A stretch of 20,511 bases of DNA from Clostridiales bacterium (GCA_019418225.1 DYCF01000061.1:1-20511); one strand, 5' to 3'; positions 1 through 6,037 are shown, numbered from the stretch's first letter. A program made the numbers and translations. Notes: generated by a model not told the origin, from the letters alone.

Positions 1-20
1 TTAATAAAGTTTGCAGCAAA

Positions 21-52
21 ATGCTAGGGCTTATGCTCTAGCATCTTTTTTT
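21..52 (+). terminator. Intrinsic terminator of a gene upstream of the window
   Basis: ATGCTAG and CTAGCAT form a stem, extended by inner pairs around a TTAT loop, followed by seven T residues. It ends transcription entering from the left and insulates the promoter at 128-156. Confidence 0.85.
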
Positions 53-101
53 ATGTCAAAAAGAAAAGGCGGATTTTATTAATATAAAAAATAATAAAAA
101 T

Positions 102-150
102 AAATGAAATTAAATTCATAAAAAGTGTTGACAAATGAAATTAAATTCAT
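102..150. promoter_or_regulatory. Pair of identical 18-bp operator-like repeats
   Basis: AAATGAAATTAAATTCAT occurs exactly at 102-119 and again at 133-150, 31 bp (about three helical turns) apart. Each copy contains the near-perfect dyad ATGAA-N6-TTCAT. The second copy fills almost the entire spacer between the -35 and -10 boxes of the promoter at 128-156, so a bound protein would block RNA polymerase. The binding protein is unknown. The small HTH proteins at 675, 1156 (minus) and 2912 (minus) are candidates. Confidence 0.75.
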
Positions 151-156
151 TATAAT
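128..156 (+). promoter_or_regulatory. Consensus sigma-A promoter for the 192-1094 genes
   Basis: TTGACA (128-133) and TATAAT (151-156) are perfect consensus boxes with the optimal 17-bp spacer. The start codon at 192 follows with an AGGAGA ribosome site. Such a strong promoter overlapped by an operator is typical of a tightly repressed mobile-element gene. Confidence 0.92.
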
Positions 157-191
157 AGTATTATAAAGATAAACAAAAGGAGATATTGGAT

Positions 192-599
192 ATGAAAAAA
201 GTAATGGTTAGAGCATGGGAAATAGCAAAAGAAGCAGTTAAAAAATTTGGTGGTAAAGTTAAAGAATTCTTTTCTCAAGCTTTAAAAATGGCTTGGGCAG
301 AAATTAAAGGAGGAGTTAAAGTGGTAGGGACAGAAAAACAAGTAGTATGGGCAAATGAAATCAAGAAAGAAATGATCTCTGAATGTTCAAAAGTAATCAG
401 TCATGATTTTGCTGGAGTATTAGAGGTTATGAATAAAATGAACGTTACAGTTGATGAAGTTCTCGTTAAAGCTACAGGGACTCCAATGGAGAAAATGGTT
501 TTAGATGCTAAGAAATGGATTGAAAGAAAGGCTAAAATTGAAGCTTGTGAAGACGCAGTTTGGTTTATAAATAATAAAGATAATTTATCTTGGATTTAA
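192..599 (+). CDS. Small phage/plasmid-type protein with AWEIA-KFGG-MAWAE motif
   Basis: 135 residues. The ATG at 192 is preferred to the in-frame TTG at 186 because AGGAGA (178-183) then sits 8 bases upstream; from the TTG the spacing would be only 2. Residues 7-40 contain AWEIAKEAVKKFGG followed by ALKMAWAEIKG. From memory this resembles an N-terminal motif found in many small proteins of Gram-positive phages and plasmids with no assigned function. The rest is Lys/Glu-rich, probably helical and soluble, with no signal peptide or membrane segment. It is the first gene behind a consensus promoter with a double operator, so it is probably made in bursts, for example on induction of the element. 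I cannot assign a biochemical role. Confidence 0.8.
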   Translation: MKKVMVRAWEIAKEAVKKFGGKVKEFFSQALKMAWAEIKGGVKVVGTEKQVVWANEIKKEMISECSKVISHDFAGVLEVMNKMNVTVDEVLVKATGTPMEKMVLDAKKWIERKAKIEACEDAVWFINNKDNLSWI

Positions 600-623
600 T
601 ATGCTACTAACCATTACAGGCTG

Positions 624-643
624 ACCACTTGCCTTAAAGTGGT
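624..643 (+). other. Short intercistronic hairpin
   Basis: ACCACTT and AAGTGGT form a perfect 7-bp stem with a 6-base loop between the genes at 192 and 675. No T-tract follows, so it is not a standard terminator. It may affect mRNA stability or translation of the downstream gene. Confidence 0.5.
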
Positions 644-674
644 ATCTCCTAAAAAAAGAAAAGGTCGTGATAAT

Positions 675-1094
675 ATGAATATTAAAGATAGATTATGTAA
701 TTTTTTATTAAAAACAGAGATTGGAAATAAAGCAAGAAAAGAATTTAACGAGCAGCAAAAAGCTTTTGAGAATAATGAACCTTATACACGCACATGGAAA
801 ACTATATTGGCTGTACAAGAAAGAGGTTATACTACAATTTGTAATGTATACGAAAATATAGGAGATGATCCAACAGCAAAAGAATTTGCTAACATAATTA
901 AAGACATTAGTTTTTTAGATGATGCTCTTGATAATGTTCTGACTTTTTCTGAAGCTACTGAAGAGTTAGGATGTGCTGCAGGATATTTAAACTCTTTAGT
1001 CAAAAGAGGTGTATTAATTGAGGGTGAGGACTTTAGAAAAGCAGGTCGTGTTTGCTTAATAACACGAAAAAAGGTTGAAAGTTTAAAAAGATAG
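675..1094 (+). CDS. Small protein with C-terminal helix-turn-helix (phage HTH type)
   Basis: 139 residues from the ATG at 675, which has AAGG (661-664) upstream; the in-frame GTG at 639 lies in a hairpin and lacks a ribosome site. The last 55 residues read LTFSEATEELG, then an LVKRGVLIEGEDFRKAGR stretch and a final LITRKKVESL. This is the pattern of small phage and plasmid helix-turn-helix proteins in which a MerR/excisionase-like helix pair is followed by a short wing (E/V-x-C/F-R/K-K-x-G-R-x-W/L-L-I-T). The N-terminal 85 residues are charged and unrecognised. It is probably cotranscribed with the gene at 192, since no terminator separates them, and is ended by the terminator at 1111. It could regulate the element or act as a recombination directionality factor; that is inference. 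Confidence 0.75.
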   Translation: MNIKDRLCNFLLKTEIGNKARKEFNEQQKAFENNEPYTRTWKTILAVQERGYTTICNVYENIGDDPTAKEFANIIKDISFLDDALDNVLTFSEATEELGCAAGYLNSLVKRGVLIEGEDFRKAGRVCLITRKKVESLKR

Positions 1095-1110
1095 ATAAAA
1101 GACATATTTT

Positions 1111-1137
1111 AGGATTGGATATTCCAGTCCTTTTTTT
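1111..1137 (+). terminator. Intrinsic terminator
   Basis: GGATTGGA and TCCAGTCC pair over 8 bp (one G-U) with a TAT loop, followed by seven Ts. It ends the 192-1094 transcript. Confidence 0.9.
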
Positions 1138-1141
1138 ATAT

Positions 1142-1170
1142 AAAAAATAAGGCAGCTACTCAGCCGCCTT
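1142..1170 (-). terminator. Terminator of the minus-strand XRE gene, overlapping its stop
   Basis: Read on the minus strand, AAGGC-G-GC and GC-T-GCCTT form a stem with one mismatch, followed by ATTTTTT. The stop codon of the minus-strand gene (1156-1158) lies in its loop. Confidence 0.75.
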
Positions 1171-1359
1171 TTCATCAAAACTGATATTCAATTTATAGCC
1201 TAGAAGTTCAGCTATTTGTTCTAGCTCATTAATAGTCCATTTATTCCTCTTTAGTTTGTTACCTATATTTCCTTGGCTTGTTCCTAGCATTTCAGCTAAC
1301 CATGCTTGTGTCTTTCCACTTCGAGTGAGTAATACTTTTATTTCTGTACTTATATCCAT
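1156..1359 (-). CDS. XRE/Cro-C1-type HTH repressor
   Basis: 67 residues, essentially a lone helix-turn-helix domain. Residues 14-43 (SGKTQAWLAEMLGTSQGNIG then NKLKRNKWTI) are a typical HTH_3/XRE fold, with QAWLAEMLG as helix 2 and SQGNIGNKL as the recognition helix. AAGGGGTG precedes the start. The gene is transcribed away from the secreted-protein gene at 1521, and the shared 160-bp interval holds palindromes and two promoters, the layout of an autoregulatory repressor that also controls a divergent gene. It lacks the dimerisation or protease-sensing domain of long phage repressors, so how it is relieved is not visible. Confidence 0.9.
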   Translation of the reverse strand: MDISTEIKVLLTRSGKTQAWLAEMLGTSQGNIGNKLKRNKWTINELEQIAELLGYKLNISFDEKAAE

Positions 1360-1383
1360 TTTTAATACACCCCTTTAAAGTAT

Positions 1384-1412
1384 ATTATAATTATTTAGTT
1401 ATAAAAGTAAAC
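1384..1412 (-). promoter_or_regulatory. Promoter of the minus-strand XRE gene
   Basis: On the minus strand TATAAT (1389-1384) is preceded at 16-17 bp by TTTACT/GTTTAC (1412-1406). AGTTATAAAA is repeated at 1397-1406 and 1439-1448, so the repressor may bind near its own promoter. Confidence 0.6.
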
Positions 1413-1453
1413 ATATTAAAATAAAAATATCACTAAAAAGTTATAAAATAGTA

Positions 1454-1487
1454 TTGACTTATAATTTAAAAGTGATAATATATCACT
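1454..1487 (+). promoter_or_regulatory. Promoter and 17-bp palindromic operator of the secreted-protein gene
   Basis: TTGACT (1454-1459) is followed after 16 bp by TAATAT (1476-1481). A perfect dyad AGTGATA-ATA-TATCACT (1471-1487) covers the -10 box. An extra half-site TATCACT lies at 1428-1434. This is probably the operator of the divergent XRE protein at 1156-1359. Confidence 0.75.
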
Positions 1488-1520
1488 ATAAAGAGATTTA
1501 GAAAACGGAGGATGATTAAT

Positions 1521-1793
1521 ATGAAAAAAGTACTTTTAGTTTTATTAGCATCATTAATACTTTCTATTTCACCAGTTACTAGTGCATCTGTAGGAAATTC
1601 AAATCCAATACATGATGAAGTAATCGTTGGTTATGAAGTTGGTTATTCTGTTGATTGTCAAACAATATTAGGGCATGATATGAGGATGTGGAATTTCAAA
1701 GGGCTTATACCAGGTTGGTACGTTGCTTATAGTTTAGATCAAGACAACTATTACTACATCAGCCAAGATGCAGCTATAGCTTTTTTAGAATAA
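1521..1793 (+). CDS. Small secreted protein, function unknown
   Basis: 90 residues from the ATG at 1521; GGAGG (1507-1511) is 9 bases upstream, which rules out the ATG at 1512 that overlaps it. The N-terminus is a clear Sec signal peptide: two Lys, a Leu/Ile/Val-rich core (VLLVLLASLILSIS) and a probable signal-peptidase-I site after PVTSA. The mature protein is about 65 residues, acidic and aromatic-rich, with NYYYIS near the end and a single Cys. No lipobox or further membrane segment is present. It is controlled by its own promoter with a palindromic operator shared with the divergent XRE gene. On a mobile element a repressed small exported protein could serve entry exclusion, signalling or surface alteration, but no family is recognised. 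Confidence 0.8.
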   Translation: MKKVLLVLLASLILSISPVTSASVGNSNPIHDEVIVGYEVGYSVDCQTILGHDMRMWNFKGLIPGWYVAYSLDQDNYYYISQDAAIAFLE

Positions 1794-1827
1794 AAATAAA
1801 AAGATAGTTTAAATGGAGATGGTTTTT

Positions 1828-2109
1828 ATGATGGAGAACTACAGATCATTATTTGATGTATATCTTAAAATGTTAAAGGAAGATTATGATGATAGTAACC
1901 CATACGATAACCTTGATGAATTGTGTAAAAAATGTAATAGATTAATGTGGGAACTAAGTGGTATGTTAAACCTTCTTGCACATACAGGTGAAATCAATTA
2001 TGATACTGAGAAGGCTGAGCGTGAAAAATTAGTTAAAACGTTTAGTACAATTTCACTTTTTAATGCGTATATTGAAGATGGAGAAGTAATGGTTTTTAGT
2101 AAAGTTTAA
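1828..2109 (+). CDS. Small hypothetical protein
   Basis: About 93 residues from the ATG at 1828, with GGAGATGG (1815-1822) as ribosome site; ATG 1831 is equally possible, and ATG 1813 overlaps the site and is unlikely. The sequence is acidic and apparently all helical (SLFDVYLKMLKEDY, LDELCKKCNRLMWEL), followed by a short beta-like end, with no signal peptide or membrane segment. A CKKC pair is present, but no second pair to complete a zinc site. It lies 34 bases behind the secreted-protein gene, with no terminator between, and is probably cotranscribed. I do not recognise the family. Confidence 0.65.
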   Translation: MMENYRSLFDVYLKMLKEDYDDSNPYDNLDELCKKCNRLMWELSGMLNLLAHTGEINYDTEKAEREKLVKTFSTISLFNAYIEDGEVMVFSKV

Positions 2110-2140
2110 AAATACAGTTTGAATAGAATATATTATTTAT

Positions 2141-2172
2141 GACCATGCTCTATTAAAGGAGTGTGGTCTTTT
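2141..2172 (+). terminator. Terminator-like hairpin that overlaps a ribosome binding site
   Basis: GACCATGCTC and GAGTGTGGTC pair over 10 bp (two G-U), followed by TTTT. The 3' arm and loop contain AAAGGAG (2155-2161), the ribosome site of the 35-residue ORF at 2173. The element can therefore end the upstream transcript or hide the ribosome site when transcribed through. The T-tract is short. Confidence 0.6.
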
Positions 2173-2280
2173 ATGTTTAAACGAATTTTAGAACAATTAT
2201 TAGAAGTTAGATGGTGGCTTGTTATACCTTTAGGAATCATACTAGCAAATATATTTGCATTTATAATAGCATTCAAATAA
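2173..2280 (+). CDS. 35-residue single-pass membrane peptide
   Basis: The ORF starts at ATG 2173 and ends at 2280. AAAGGAGTG (2155-2163) is a good ribosome site 9 bases upstream. The peptide has a charged amphipathic N-terminus (MFKRILEQLLEVRWW) and then one hydrophobic segment of about 20 residues (LVIPLGIILANIFAFIIAF) ending in Lys. This size and shape match small membrane proteins, including type I toxins and holin-like peptides, but no specific family is recognised. Its ribosome site lies inside a hairpin, which would allow translational control. It is a genuine candidate rather than a certain gene. Confidence 0.55.
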   Translation: MFKRILEQLLEVRWWLVIPLGIILANIFAFIIAFK

Positions 2281-2285
2281 AAAAA

Positions 2286-2314
2286 TTGCACAATTCTTGT
2301 TTATAATATAAAAT
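2286..2314 (+). promoter_or_regulatory. Probable promoter of the zinc-ribbon gene
   Basis: TTGCAC (2286-2291) and TAAAAT (2309-2314) are separated by 17 bp, about 30 bases before the start at 2344. Confidence 0.5.
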
Positions 2315-2343
2315 TATCTTAAAATTAAAAATGAGGTGATTTT

Positions 2344-2565
2344 ATGTTTTGCAAAAATTGTGGTAAACAAATTGATGATGATGTTATTGTATGTCCAGGT
2401 TGTGGTAAACAAGTACAGGATTTAAAGAGGGAACCAATATCTAATAATGTAGAAGATATAGTAAATAATAAAGATGCATGGTATTATGAGTGGTGGTTTA
2501 TAATACTTATGTTTTTTGTATTTTTCCCAGTAGGCATAGCTTTATTAGTTCTAAAGCTTAAATAG
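2344..2565 (+). CDS. Zinc-ribbon membrane protein
   Basis: 73 residues. An N-terminal zinc ribbon with two CxxC knuckles (FCKNCG at residues 2-7 and VCPGCG about 13 residues later) is followed by a 20-residue linker and one C-terminal transmembrane helix (WWFIILMFFVFFPVGIALLVL). This matches the zinc_ribbon_2-plus-TM proteins common in Firmicutes, whose partner is usually unknown; the ribbon probably faces the cytoplasm. GAGGTGA provides the ribosome site. The next gene starts 10 bases later and also encodes a membrane-anchored protein, so the two probably act together. Confidence 0.85.
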   Translation: MFCKNCGKQIDDDVIVCPGCGKQVQDLKREPISNNVEDIVNNKDAWYYEWWFIILMFFVFFPVGIALLVLKLK

Positions 2566-2574
2566 GTATATATT

Positions 2575-2871
2575 ATGAGTAGACAATGGAAAACATCTAT
2601 AATAATTTCTGTTATAATACTTATTATTGGCGGGTTTGGTGTGTACAAGTATAGAGATTATTGCATAATAAATGCAGTACAAAATATGTGTGATATGGAT
2701 CCTACAGCTAACATACATGTAACAGATTTTAAAACTGTAGAAGAATATTCAGCATATATACAAGAAGTTCAATATGATTTCGAGGAAAAGTCTTTTAAGA
2801 TTATAGCTGATAAATTTTGGACAACACCTGAACACGCTAAAGAACTATATATTGATTACATTATAAAATAG
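2575..2871 (+). CDS. Membrane-anchored hypothetical protein
   Basis: 98 residues. One N-terminal membrane helix (SIIISVIILIIGGFGVY) after a short basic start, then about 70 residues predicted to lie outside the cell, with two Cys and an acidic, aromatic-rich sequence. No lipobox is present. The ribosome site (TAGGT) is weak and the start lies 10 bases behind the zinc-ribbon gene, so translation may be coupled. Transcription ends at the terminator at 2897. The family is not recognised. Confidence 0.7.
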   Translation: MSRQWKTSIIISVIILIIGGFGVYKYRDYCIINAVQNMCDMDPTANIHVTDFKTVEEYSAYIQEVQYDFEEKSFKIIADKFWTTPEHAKELYIDYIIK

Positions 2872-2896
2872 TATAAATAAAATACGAGATTTAAAA

Positions 2897-2933
2897 AGGA
2901 CCGGTTGACTATTAATCAGCTGGTCCTTTTTTT
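2897..2933. terminator. Bidirectional terminator between convergent genes
   Basis: AGGACCGGTTGA and TCAGCTGGTCCT pair over 12 bp (two G-U) with a 7-base loop. Seven Ts follow on the plus strand and five on the minus strand. It serves both the 2575 gene and the minus-strand repressor, whose stop codon lies in the loop. Confidence 0.9.
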
Positions 2934-3121
2934 ATTTCCAGGACTTCCTCAACTTTAAGGTTGAAATATGTACATATGCGTTCTATAACTTGTAGCTCAA
3001 CTTGTTGATTATTATTAAGTTTACTTACTGTTGACCAACTCAGCCCTACATCATTTACTAGTACACTTTTTTTGATGTTGTTTTCAAGCATCCAGTGTAG
3101 TAGTGGCTTATAGCTTATCAT
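2912..3121 (-). CDS. Small Cro/C1-type HTH regulator
   Basis: 69 residues. It has the layout of the HTH_26/Cro-like family: PLLHWMLENNIKKSVLVNDV, then GLSWSTVSKLNNNQQV as recognition helix, then VIERICTYFNLKVEEVLEI, the conserved helix that ends most such proteins. AAGGGGGAG is the ribosome site. It is divergent from the parM-like gene, and the interval between them contains 12-bp direct repeats and an 8-bp inverted repeat, so it most likely controls the segregation operon and itself. Confidence 0.88.
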   Translation of the reverse strand: MISYKPLLHWMLENNIKKSVLVNDVGLSWSTVSKLNNNQQVELQVIERICTYFNLKVEEVLEIKKGPAD

Positions 3122-3172
3122 TATAACTCCCCCTTAAATTTAATATTAACATATATTGTAAAAAAATCTATA

Positions 3173-3204
3173 AATCTTTGCATATTAGAAGTAATCTTTG
3201 CATA
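3173..3204. repeat. Two 12-bp direct repeats upstream of parM (operator or centromere candidate)
   Basis: AATCTTTGCATA occurs at 3173-3184 and 3193-3204, exactly 20 bp apart. The intervening ATTAGAAGTAAT (3184-3195) resembles the ATTAGAAAGTAAT of the 11-bp array at 6564. In ParM-type systems the centromere (parC) consists of ParR-binding direct repeats just upstream of parM, so this is a candidate; the divergent HTH protein is the alternative ligand. Confidence 0.5.
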
Positions 3205-3227
3205 CGTATAGAGTGTATAAAGAAAAG

Positions 3228-3270
3228 CCACAATATGTACACAAAATATATAACGTAGTATCTATTGTGG
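3228..3270. repeat. 8-bp inverted repeat in the parM leader
   Basis: CCACAATA (3228-3235) and TATTGTGG (3263-3270) are perfectly complementary across 27 bases, 30 bases before the parM-like start. It may be an operator or a leader hairpin. I see no convincing sigma-A promoter in 3122-3299. Confidence 0.45.
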
Positions 3271-3299
3271 TTATTAAATAACATATTGGGGGTATATTT

Positions 3300-4148
3300 A
3301 TGAATTTAGCACTTAATGTAGGATTCTATAATACAAAAGTTAAAACAGAAAATATATTAACTATTCATGAGACAAGAGCACGTATAACAACAGAAGGTAT
3401 CAATACAATAAAAATCGGTAAAGTACTTTATGAAGTAGGTGAAGGTACTAGAGATATAACAGATAAAGCAACAAATGATGTAAGTACAATATGCAGCAAA
3501 TATAATGTTTTAAAATATGGTGACACTAATACTAAATTAGTAGTTGCTCTACCAATGAACTTATATCTTAATAGAATGTACAGAGAATCATATGGGCAAT
3601 CATTATTAGGTGTACACAGTGGAATCATAGACGGTATTCAAAAGATGGTTAATGTAAATGAATGTATTGTTTATGCTGAGGGTGCAGCAGCATACTTAAA
3701 ATACAAATCTGTATTAAAAGAAAAGCTAGTAGGTTTAATTGATATTGGTGGAAATACAATTAATTGCATGGTATTTGACCATGGCAGATTAAACAAAGAT
3801 AGTATAACTACTCTTGATCTTGGAATGGTTAAACTAGAAAGAGAAATAAGAGATTCATTGAACATAAATAAAACTTGGAATGTACAGGATTATGAGATAA
3901 GAGACATACTTGAAACAGGAGAGTGTAGTGATATAACAGATGATATTATAAATTCTCATATAAAGAAAATTAAAAATGAGTTAGTTGAAAAAAAGTGGAA
4001 CGTAGATAGGCTTACGATGTTTGCAACAGGTGGTGGTAGTATAACATTAAAGAAACAGCTTGAAGAATCTTTTAATAGGATTATTGTAAGTGAAGATGGA
4101 ATCTATGACAATGTAGATGGATTGTATATGGTAGCAGAAAGAGGATGA
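3300..4148 (+). CDS. parM: Actin-like ATPase, ParM/Alp family plasmid segregation protein
   Basis: 282 residues. The actin-fold nucleotide motifs are in order: phosphate-1 LNVGFYNTK (residues 4-12; the usual D-x-G-x-x-N/x-T-K has N in place of the first Asp), a connect segment YAEGAAAY, phosphate-2 LIDIGGNTIN, and the adenosine motif ATGGGS near the C-terminus. Such proteins polymerise with ATP into filaments that push plasmid copies apart. It is somewhat shorter than R1 ParM (about 320). The gene is followed after 4 bases by a ParR-like RHH gene and preceded by direct repeats, giving the type II partition layout. The unusual point is finding it on a chromosomally integrated element, which implies a replicating extrachromosomal stage. 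Confidence 0.88.
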   Translation: MNLALNVGFYNTKVKTENILTIHETRARITTEGINTIKIGKVLYEVGEGTRDITDKATNDVSTICSKYNVLKYGDTNTKLVVALPMNLYLNRMYRESYGQSLLGVHSGIIDGIQKMVNVNECIVYAEGAAAYLKYKSVLKEKLVGLIDIGGNTINCMVFDHGRLNKDSITTLDLGMVKLEREIRDSLNINKTWNVQDYEIRDILETGECSDITDDIINSHIKKIKNELVEKKWNVDRLTMFATGGGSITLKKQLEESFNRIIVSEDGIYDNVDGLYMVAERG

Positions 4149-4152
4149 TTTA

Positions 4153-4428
4153 ATGGCAAAAGAACATATTAGTTTTAAAAATCCACGTGTTATAAGCGTG
4201 CTAAATGAAGCTAAGAAAACTCGAAACATGAGTAAACTAGTTGAAGATGCTATTATATTTTATTTAAATAACATGGATAAAGAAAATCAGTATACAACAC
4301 GAGAAGATGTAAAAGGCATCATTATTGAGTACTTAGGACAAATAGCGTTTCAAGGTCCAATACAGAATAAAAATTATGAACACTTTGAAGATGTGAAAGA
4401 TGATATAAAGACAATTTTAGATTTATAA
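4153..4428 (+). CDS. parR: ParR-like ribbon-helix-helix centromere-binding adaptor
   Basis: 91 residues. The N-terminal half begins ISFKNPRVISVLNEA and continues KTRNMSKLVEDAIIFYL, a ribbon-helix-helix pattern (short beta strand, helix, turn with N-M-S-K-L, helix). The C-terminal half is acidic (EHFEDVKDDIKTILDL), where ParR proteins contact their actin-like filament. It starts 4 bases after parM, using a GAGGATGA site inside the parM end, so the two are translationally linked. Position, size and fold make it the adaptor that binds centromere repeats and caps ParM filaments. The assignment rests on pattern and context rather than a clear family match. Confidence 0.78.
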   Translation: MAKEHISFKNPRVISVLNEAKKTRNMSKLVEDAIIFYLNNMDKENQYTTREDVKGIIIEYLGQIAFQGPIQNKNYEHFEDVKDDIKTILDL

Positions 4429-4441
4429 AGGGGATGTTAAT

Positions 4442-4660
4442 ATGATTACATTAGCAAGTGGGTCTGTATTAGTAATGAAGCTTGGTGCTTTAGCACTAAC
4501 AACAGCTGTAACAAATTCATTATTGGATGCAGCTGATAAAAAGGACTGGATAATTAGAATTAATATTGTAGCAGGAGTTGTAGCTGTAATAGTTATTTAT
4601 AGTGGAGTTGTTAAGCAAGGACTTGATTTAGCAACTACATTTATGCACATGGTTGAATAG
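4442..4660 (+). CDS. Small two-helix membrane protein, SpoIIIAC-like architecture
   Basis: 72 residues. Two hydrophobic helices (residues about 4-24 and 37-57) flank a polar turn NSLLDAADKKDW, and a tail helix reads LDLATTFMHM. The order K-x-G-x-A-(x)5-A-V-x-N, a charged turn, a Val/Ile-rich helix and a final amphipathic L-F/T-T-x-x-x-M resembles SpoIIIAC/SpoIIIAD-family proteins. From memory, copies of that family also occur in conjugative and plasmid elements of Firmicutes. It sits between parR and the DNA translocase, with its own GGGGATG site. It may form part of a membrane channel used with the translocase; that role is inferred. Confidence 0.65.
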   Translation: MITLASGSVLVMKLGALALTTAVTNSLLDAADKKDWIIRINIVAGVVAVIVIYSGVVKQGLDLATTFMHMVE

Positions 4661-4813
4661 TGTATGTACCTAGCATCACGCGCCATTAAATACGAGACTA
4701 GGGCGAAGCGAGTAGGCGAGTAAGTGTGTGCTAACACGCTTGTCTACTCATTGATTTTACGTTGTTTATATGTTCAAACGGATTGAATATTGGATTGAAT
4801 AGGGGGTTGTCTC
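4661..4813. other. Structured intergenic region, candidate replication or transfer origin
   Basis: This 150-bp gap is locally GC-richer than its surroundings. It contains a tandem GCGAGTAG/GCGAGTAA (4708-4723) and a nested inverted repeat: GAGTAG (4710-4715) with CTACTC (4744-4749) outside, AAGTGTG (4722-4728) with CACGCTT (4735-4741) inside, and a 6-base loop. A 10-bp direct repeat GGATTGAATA follows at 4780-4789 and 4792-4801. No T-tract follows the hairpin, so it is not a normal terminator. Its place just before the translocase and replication-relaxation genes suggests an origin or a nicking/loading site. Confidence 0.45.
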
Positions 4814-6037
4814 ATGAATAATGAGAAATTGATAACAAGTTATATAGTTGGAACATTAATGATAGCTGCACATAATGCGTTACCTGTGCTTTTGGTTCCA
4901 GGAGCAGTTGGTGTTTGTGGAAGTATGCTATTTTATGCATTGAATAATAAAGATGAATATAAAAATATGTTTCATACACTTAAGATCGTTAATAAAAATG
5001 GTGTATATCCAAAGTTACTTGGGAAAAGACTTATTGGAAAAAATGTTGCTAGAGTTTATACAATACCTGCTGGACTAGAGTTTTCAGATATAGAAAAGTT
5101 AAAAGATAAGATGGAAAATATTCTTCATTCAAGTATTAGCTTAACTAAAGAAAATTATACTTTTATTTTAACTAAAGTAATGAATGGATATCCTAAAGTA
5201 ATAAAAAAAGATTTTACAACTATGCCTAAAACGCTAAAATTTGATTTAGGAGAAGATATAACAGGTAAGTGTGTTAGACTAGACCTAACAGGTACAGAAA
5301 TGCATACAGGCATTTTCGGAGCGACAGGCACAGGTAAAAGCGTATGTCTTAATGTAATAATGACCCAAATAGTACAAAATAGTTATGAGGTTAGAATAAT
5401 AGATCCTAAGCACGTAGAATTTACTTTATACTTAGATTACCCCAAATTAAGCAAGTATGCAGTTAAGATAGAAGAAGCTAGGGAAGTATTAGAAAGTACA
5501 GTAAAATTAATGGATATTAGATACATGAAGTTAGCTGAATCTAGATGCAAAAGTGCAAAAGAATATAAAGGTGCTGGTATGGAACCAGTATTTTTACTTG
5601 CAGATGAATACAATGCATTAATGGAAGATAAAGAATGTAAAAAGTTATTATTTGCTCTTTTAAGTCGTGCAAGAGCTGCTAATATAATTGTTGTATTATC
5701 AACACAAAGGCCAAGTGCTGATGTGCTACCAGGAATAATACGATGCAATTTGAAAAACACTATATCATTTCAAACTGAAACAAATGTTGATAGTGAAATA
5801 GTAACAGGCCAAAAAGGAAATTATATCGCACACAGCGAACTAAAATCGCCAGGAGAAGCTTTTTTAAAAGTTGGTAGTAGATTTACATTGTTTAAGTCTT
5901 ACTACTTAACAGATAGTGAAATACTAGAACAAATAGGATGTAAACTTACAGGTAGAAAAAAACGTATAGAGAATATAGAAAAACATAAAGAAGAAAATAC
6001 TAACAGGGACATAGATGCGATTAAGGCACTAATATGA
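4814..6037 (+). CDS. FtsK/SpoIIIE-family DNA translocase
   Basis: 407 residues. The N-terminus has about two membrane helices (residues 6-43). The motor domain carries Walker A GATGTGKS (169-176), RIIDPKHVEF, Walker B FLLADEYN (260-267) and the family signature STQRPSADVLPG (296-307) followed by IIRCN. It has no C-terminal gamma domain of chromosomal FtsK and is about half that length, as in the FtsK-like proteins of plasmids and integrative elements (TcpA/ConQ coupling proteins, or TraB, which moves double-stranded DNA between Streptomyces cells). A GGGGG site precedes ATG 4814, and its stop overlaps the next start (ATGA). With no relaxase in view, either a coupling or a stand-alone double-stranded-DNA transfer role is possible. 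Confidence 0.92.
   Translation: MNNEKLITSYIVGTLMIAAHNALPVLLVPGAVGVCGSMLFYALNNKDEYKNMFHTLKIVNKNGVYPKLLGKRLIGKNVARVYTIPAGLEFSDIEKLKDKMENILHSSISLTKENYTFILTKVMNGYPKVIKKDFTTMPKTLKFDLGEDITGKCVRLDLTGTEMHTGIFGATGTGKSVCLNVIMTQIVQNSYEVRIIDPKHVEFTLYLDYPKLSKYAVKIEEAREVLESTVKLMDIRYMKLAESRCKSAKEYKGAGMEPVFLLADEYNALMEDKECKKLLFALLSRARAANIIVVLSTQRPSADVLPGIIRCNLKNTISFQTETNVDSEIVTGQKGNYIAHSELKSPGEAFLKVGSRFTLFKSYYLTDSEILEQIGCKLTGRKKRIENIEKHKEENTNRDIDAIKALI

Noticed and set aside
827..1105. Minus-strand ORF opposite the HTH gene
   Set aside because: It lies antisense to the 675-1094 gene, has no ribosome site and no protein-like features; it is a composition shadow.
5437..5760. Minus-strand ORF inside the translocase gene
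   Set aside because: Antisense to the conserved Walker B region of a clear FtsK-family gene.
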